NCBI RefSeq assembly: GCF_003112535.1 | Contig: NZ_BEWA01000004.1 | Location: 1-64,000, forward strand | Reading direction: 5' to 3' | Length of the DNA stretch: 64,000 bases | Origin: Streptomyces rishiriensis | GTDB lineage: Bacteria; Actinomycetota; Actinomycetes; Streptomycetales; Streptomycetaceae | Shown: piece after piece, positions 61,251-64,000 of the stretch | How positions within the stretch are numbered: the first letter of the stretch is position 1 | How the letters are laid out: the number at the start of each line of letters is the position of its first letter | Program-made: the position numbers and the translations under genes | Notes under the pieces: model-generated | Database searches by the model: none | Seen by the model: only the letters and a program-made list of their open reading frames with translations | What the model was told of the DNA's origin: nothing

Positions 61251-62020
61251 ACGTGCTCCTCGACGTCGACGAGGACACCGGCGTCGCGGTCGTCGCCCTC
61301 GACCGGCCGGAGAGGCTCAACGCCATCGACCTGGCGACGGCGGGCGAACTCCGGGACGTCTGGCGGGAGTTGCGCTGCGACGACCGGGTCCGGGCCGTCG
61401 TCCTGACCGGCGCCGGAGGGCGGGCGTTCTCCACCGGGATCGACCGGGACGCCGTCGTGCCGCAGCCCGGCTCCCCCTACATGCAGGACGATCCGCTGCT
61501 CACCGTCGGCCCCAAGGCGAACGACCTGTGGAAGCCGGTCGTCGCCGCCGTGGAGGGCATGGCCTGCGGAGGCGCCTTCTATCTGCTCGGCGAGTGCGAG
61601 TTCGTCGTCGCGGGCGCCGACGCCGTCTTCTTCGACCCGCACACCACGTACGGGATGGTCAGCGCGTACGAGTCGGTGCTCCTGGCGCAGCGCATGCCGT
61701 ACGGGGAGGTCGCGCGGATGATGCTCATGGGCACGGCGGAACGGGTCTCCGCGCGGCGCGCCCACGAGGTCGGCCTGGTCTCCGAGGTCACCGAGCCAGG
61801 CGGCGCGTTGAGGGCGGCGGTCGCCTGCGCCGCCGTCGTCGCCGGGTATCCCCCGACCGGCGTCCAGGGCACGGTGCGGGCCCTGTGGGCGGCGAAGGAC
61901 GCGGCCCGCGCGTGGGCGTTCGCCCAGGCGCCCCACCTCATCGCCCTGGGCAACCTGCCGAGCGAGAGACAGCGGGAACTGTTCACGGGCCGACCGGCAC
62001 AGAAGCCCCGCATCCGCTGA
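61247..62020 (+). CDS. Enoyl-CoA hydratase/isomerase family protein
   Basis: The 257-residue crotonase-fold enzyme begins at a GTG overlapping the DUF35 stop (GTGA). VVALDRPERLNAIDLATAGE and VVLTGAGGRAFSTGIDRDAV form the oxyanion hole, and VAAVEGMACGGAFYLLGECE the second half, where the usual catalytic Glu pair is only partly conserved. It hydrates or isomerises an enoyl-CoA made from the ligase product. It completes the thiolase-DUF35-ECH operon; a strong hairpin follows. Confidence 0.88.
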   Translation: MNVLLDVDEDTGVAVVALDRPERLNAIDLATAGELRDVWRELRCDDRVRAVVLTGAGGRAFSTGIDRDAVVPQPGSPYMQDDPLLTVGPKANDLWKPVVAAVEGMACGGAFYLLGECEFVVAGADAVFFDPHTTYGMVSAYESVLLAQRMPYGEVARMMLMGTAERVSARRAHEVGLVSEVTEPGGALRAAVACAAVVAGYPPTGVQGTVRALWAAKDAARAWAFAQAPHLIALGNLPSERQRELFTGRPAQKPRIR

Positions 62021-62077
62021 ATCATCGTGACGCTTCCCGTCCCCCTTCTCCCCGTTCTCTCAGGAGGTCAGCGGGTT

Positions 62078-62105
62078 GCCGGACCCTTGTGGGCAAGGGT
62101 CCGGC
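62078..62105. terminator. Terminator hairpin
   Basis: GCCGGACCCTTG and its exact complement flank TGGG, 57 bp after the hydratase stop. It faces the convergent DUF397 gene and can serve both. Confidence 0.8.
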
Positions 62106-62142
62106 GAGCCCGGAACGCGGTCGGCGACCGGGGTCGGTCGCC

Positions 62143-62361
62143 TCAGGGACGGGGGCGTCGCGCCTTCAACTCGTCTATGAAGGCCGTCCAGGGGGCCGCC
62201 CCGAAGCACAGCGCCGGCCCCTGCGGGGCCTTGCTGTCACGGACCGGGACGACGGCCCGGAACCCGTCGGCCACCTCCACGCAGTCGCCCCCCGCTTGAT
62301 TGCTGTAGCTGCTCTTGCGCCAGGCGACGCCGTTCGGATCGGGACGGGAGATTCGCGCCAC
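62143..62361 (-). CDS. DUF397 protein
   Basis: The 72-residue product is MARISRPDPNGVAWRKSSYS, then GGDCVEVADGFRAVVPVRDS, with a basic end (KARRPRP). It has the family pattern WRKSSYS-CVEVA-VRDSK. It starts at a GTG at 62361 behind GGAGGG, a ribosome site located within the coding end of the XRE gene, with which it overlaps by 125 bp in another frame. It is the partner of that regulator. Confidence 0.88.
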   Translation of the reverse strand: MARISRPDPNGVAWRKSSYSNQAGGDCVEVADGFRAVVPVRDSKAPQGPALCFGAAPWTAFIDELKARRPRP

Positions 62362-63181
62362 GGTAGTTGCCCTCCATCGTGGACCGGATCATGTCCAATG
62401 ACATGATCGGGGGCAGGGCTGCCGCCCGCAGCCGATCGTAAATCACCTTGTAGCGGCTGACATCAGCTGTTTCTTCGATGAGTTGGCCGTAGTCCGCACC
62501 CTCCGTGTAGGCCACTTCCGAGCCGTCCGGCAGGGTCAGGATCGTCAGCGAGCCGCCCATCGCCTCGTGGCCGCCTTGGGCGAACGGCAGTACCTGCACG
62601 GTGATGTGACGTGCTGCCGCCGCGTCGAGCAGTCGCGCCAACTGCTTCCGCATCACGGCGTCGCCGCCGATCGGACGCCTCAGCACTGCCTCGTCCAGGA
62701 TCACCCACAGCTCCGGCCTGCCGGGCGAGCTCAGCCGTTCCTGCCGTCCCATACGGGCCGAGACGCGCTCCTCCAACTGCTCCTCGCCATCCAACAGAGC
62801 GTCCAGGCTGAGCACCGCCCGCGCATAGTCCTCCGTCTGCAACAGGCCCGGCACCACGTGCGCCGCGTACTGCCTGATGGCCACCGCCCGCGCCGAGTAC
62901 TCCATGAACCGCCGTGACCAGTCCGGAAACGCCTCCCGGTACACGTACGGCCACAGCTGCACGAGCAGGTCGTCCGCGCCGAGGACGGCGTCCAGGGCAC
63001 GCGCCAGCTCCAGCGTCGGCTTCGCTCCGGACGCCCGCTCGATCTGGGTGATCCGCGTGCTCACCACGTGCGTCCGGTCGCCGAGCTCGGCCTGGGTCAG
63101 GCCCGCCGCCGTACGGAGTCTGCGTACCCGTGCGCCGAAGAGGGCCGCCATCGACACGCTGGGATCAATTCCGTTGGCCAA
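62237..63181 (-). CDS. XRE-family regulator with DUF5753
   Basis: The 314-residue protein has a helix-turn-helix (VRRLRTAAGLTQAELGDRTH, VVSTRITQIERASGAKPTLE) and a DUF5753 domain (SARAVAIRQYAAHVVPGLLQ, LWVILDEAVLRRPIGGDAVM, HITVQVLPFAQGGHEAMGGS). The DUF5753 part ends near MSLDMIRSTMEGN. The last 45 residues (RSERRRLAQEQLQQSSGGRL and an Arg/Gly tail) come from the frame opposite DUF397 and look like an added, basic, disordered extension. It would act with the DUF397 partner. Confidence 0.88.
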   Translation of the reverse strand: MANGIDPSVSMAALFGARVRRLRTAAGLTQAELGDRTHVVSTRITQIERASGAKPTLELARALDAVLGADDLLVQLWPYVYREAFPDWSRRFMEYSARAVAIRQYAAHVVPGLLQTEDYARAVLSLDALLDGEEQLEERVSARMGRQERLSSPGRPELWVILDEAVLRRPIGGDAVMRKQLARLLDAAAARHITVQVLPFAQGGHEAMGGSLTILTLPDGSEVAYTEGADYGQLIEETADVSRYKVIYDRLRAAALPPIMSLDMIRSTMEGNYRGANLPSRSERRRLAQEQLQQSSGGRLRGGGRRVPGRRPGP

Positions 63182-63340
63182 AGCGTCACTTCCGTTCCTT
63201 ACGGGGTGAAAAGTAAGGCTGTGTCACCTGTCGAGCGTAGGGCGATCGGCCGACTCTTGAGCACGGAACGTGACGACTCGTACACGCCGCGAGGCGGGCC
63301 GGGTTCGGCAGAGGACACGGAAGACAAGGACGGACGAGCC

Positions 63341-63805
63341 GTGCTGACAGGAACGACCGCTTCGGAGCACGAGCCATGCGAACTGCCCGCGTTCGGGCAG
63401 CGGTTCGCCCCCACCCCGCGAGGCGCGCGGCTCGCCCGGCGGTTCGCCGTCCGGCGGATGGAGGAGTGGGGCCACCCGCCGGGGTCGGACGCGTCCTGCG
63501 CGGTCGCCCTCGTCGTCGGCGAACTCACGGCGAACGCGGTGCGGCACGGCCGGGTCCCCGGACGCGGCTTCGGCCTCCGACTCGTCCTCGACGCCGCCGC
63601 GGGCCTGGTGCGCGTCGAGGTGGCCGACGCCGCCTCCGCGAGCCGGCCGCCCGCCGTCGCACCCTCGCCGTCTCCTGAGGGCGAGTCCGGTCGAGGACTG
63701 CTCCTGGTGGACGCGCTGGCCGTGCGATGGGGGACGGCTCCCCGGCTGCCCCTGGGCAAGACCGTGTGGGCGGACGTGCCCGTGGCGGAGGCGTCGGTCC
63801 GGTGA
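63341..63805 (+). CDS. RsbW-like ATP-binding protein (HATPase)
   Basis: The 154-residue product is a small GHKL-fold kinase-like ATPase: VALVVGELTANAVRHGRVPG is the N-box, GLVRVEVADAA the G1 region and GESGRGLLLVDALAVRWGT the G2/lid region. Such proteins in Streptomyces act as anti-sigma/anti-anti-sigma switch kinases or as partners of XRE/DUF397 regulators, next to which they are often encoded. The GTG at 63341 is chosen after AAGGA. It is divergent from the XRE gene. Confidence 0.85.
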   Translation: MLTGTTASEHEPCELPAFGQRFAPTPRGARLARRFAVRRMEEWGHPPGSDASCAVALVVGELTANAVRHGRVPGRGFGLRLVLDAAAGLVRVEVADAASASRPPAVAPSPSPEGESGRGLLLVDALAVRWGTAPRLPLGKTVWADVPVAEASVR

Positions 63806-64000
63806 GAGACGTCCGGTCGGTTCGCCGGTGCGTGGGGTTCCGGGCTGCGAACCTGAGACGTCGCCCCCGTCGGTCCACAGGGCCGGCTCAGTACATGCCT
63901 GTCACGGTCATGTCACCGCCGGGGGGCCGGGCCGTCCCCGGCGGGGCGGCCGCGAAGGGGCGGCCGCGGTGACGCGCGCCGCGGTGGGCGGCTCACGCCG
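63806..64000. other. No gene seen to the right edge
   Basis: The last 195 bp contain no supported frame. A GCGGCCGC-type inverted repeat near 63945-63970 may be part of a terminator. Confidence 0.3.

Overview
The window is GC-rich, Streptomyces-like DNA. Evidence: strong third-position GC bias, GGAGG-type ribosome sites, many XRE(DUF5753)/DUF397 modules, an AfsR-type SARP, FO synthase and F420-dependent enzymes. From memory, the order glutathione peroxidase - MerR - DUF397/XRE - GPP34 - D,D-carboxypeptidase - FO synthase - afsR - afsS matches the SCO4444-to-SCO4425 side of the S. coelicolor chromosome, so 26.8-57.9 kb looks like a conserved core with accessory insertions. I could not run that comparison.

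Layout. (1) 1-4.8 kb is a decayed integration hotspot. Two identical 43-bp copies of the 3' half of a tRNA-Arg(CCT) gene (703-745, 4325-4367) bracket a 3.6-kb remnant of an AICE-type element with a frameshifted integrase, an excisionase, the tail of a RepSA-like initiator and two small membrane proteins. A second, more degraded integrase lies just beyond the right copy. (2) 5-9.5 kb holds small accessory genes: a VOC protein, a lipoprotein with a TTA codon, a hydrolase relic and an orphan ChvE-type sugar-binding lipoprotein. (3) 10.5-12.5 kb is a secreted xylan-degrading pair, GH11 xylanase and CE4 acetyl xylan esterase, with almost identical CBM2 modules. (4) 12.6-14.3 kb is a BlaI/M56 sensor-repressor pair with an operator-like palindrome. 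(5) 14.45-23.76 kb is a three-gene minus-strand operon: a serine hydrolase, a caspase-STAND-propeller protein and a 1739-residue P-loop protein. This is the best candidate for an undescribed conflict or signalling system. (6) 23.9-41.5 kb carries regulators (MarR, ArsR, MerR, XRE), an MFS exporter, glutathione peroxidase, GPP34, a D,D-carboxypeptidase with a very long acidic N-terminus, an SSS symporter, an ADP-ribosylglycohydrolase and an L,D-transpeptidase-like protein lacking its catalytic residues. (7) 41.5-46.5 kb is the F420 block (FO synthase, an LLM oxidoreductase, a Ddn-like protein) followed by a MazEF-type toxin-antitoxin pair. (8) 46.5-62 kb is a catabolic block on both sides of afsR-afsS: aldehyde dehydrogenase, D-aminoacylase-like amidohydrolase, two F420-dependent LLM enzymes, SDR, amidohydrolase, acyl-CoA ligase, Ltp-type thiolase, DUF35 protein and enoyl-CoA hydratase. 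(9) 62-64 kb is a second XRE/DUF397 module with an RsbW-like ATPase.

The catabolic block is tied together by a palindrome, CTGACG-N3-CGTCAG, found 21-50 bp upstream of the first genes of its transcription units, including a distant SDR/EthD pair at 36.9 kb. No TetR-type gene is present in the window, so the regulator must be encoded elsewhere. FO synthase supplies the deazaflavin chromophore needed by the F420-dependent enzymes in the same block.
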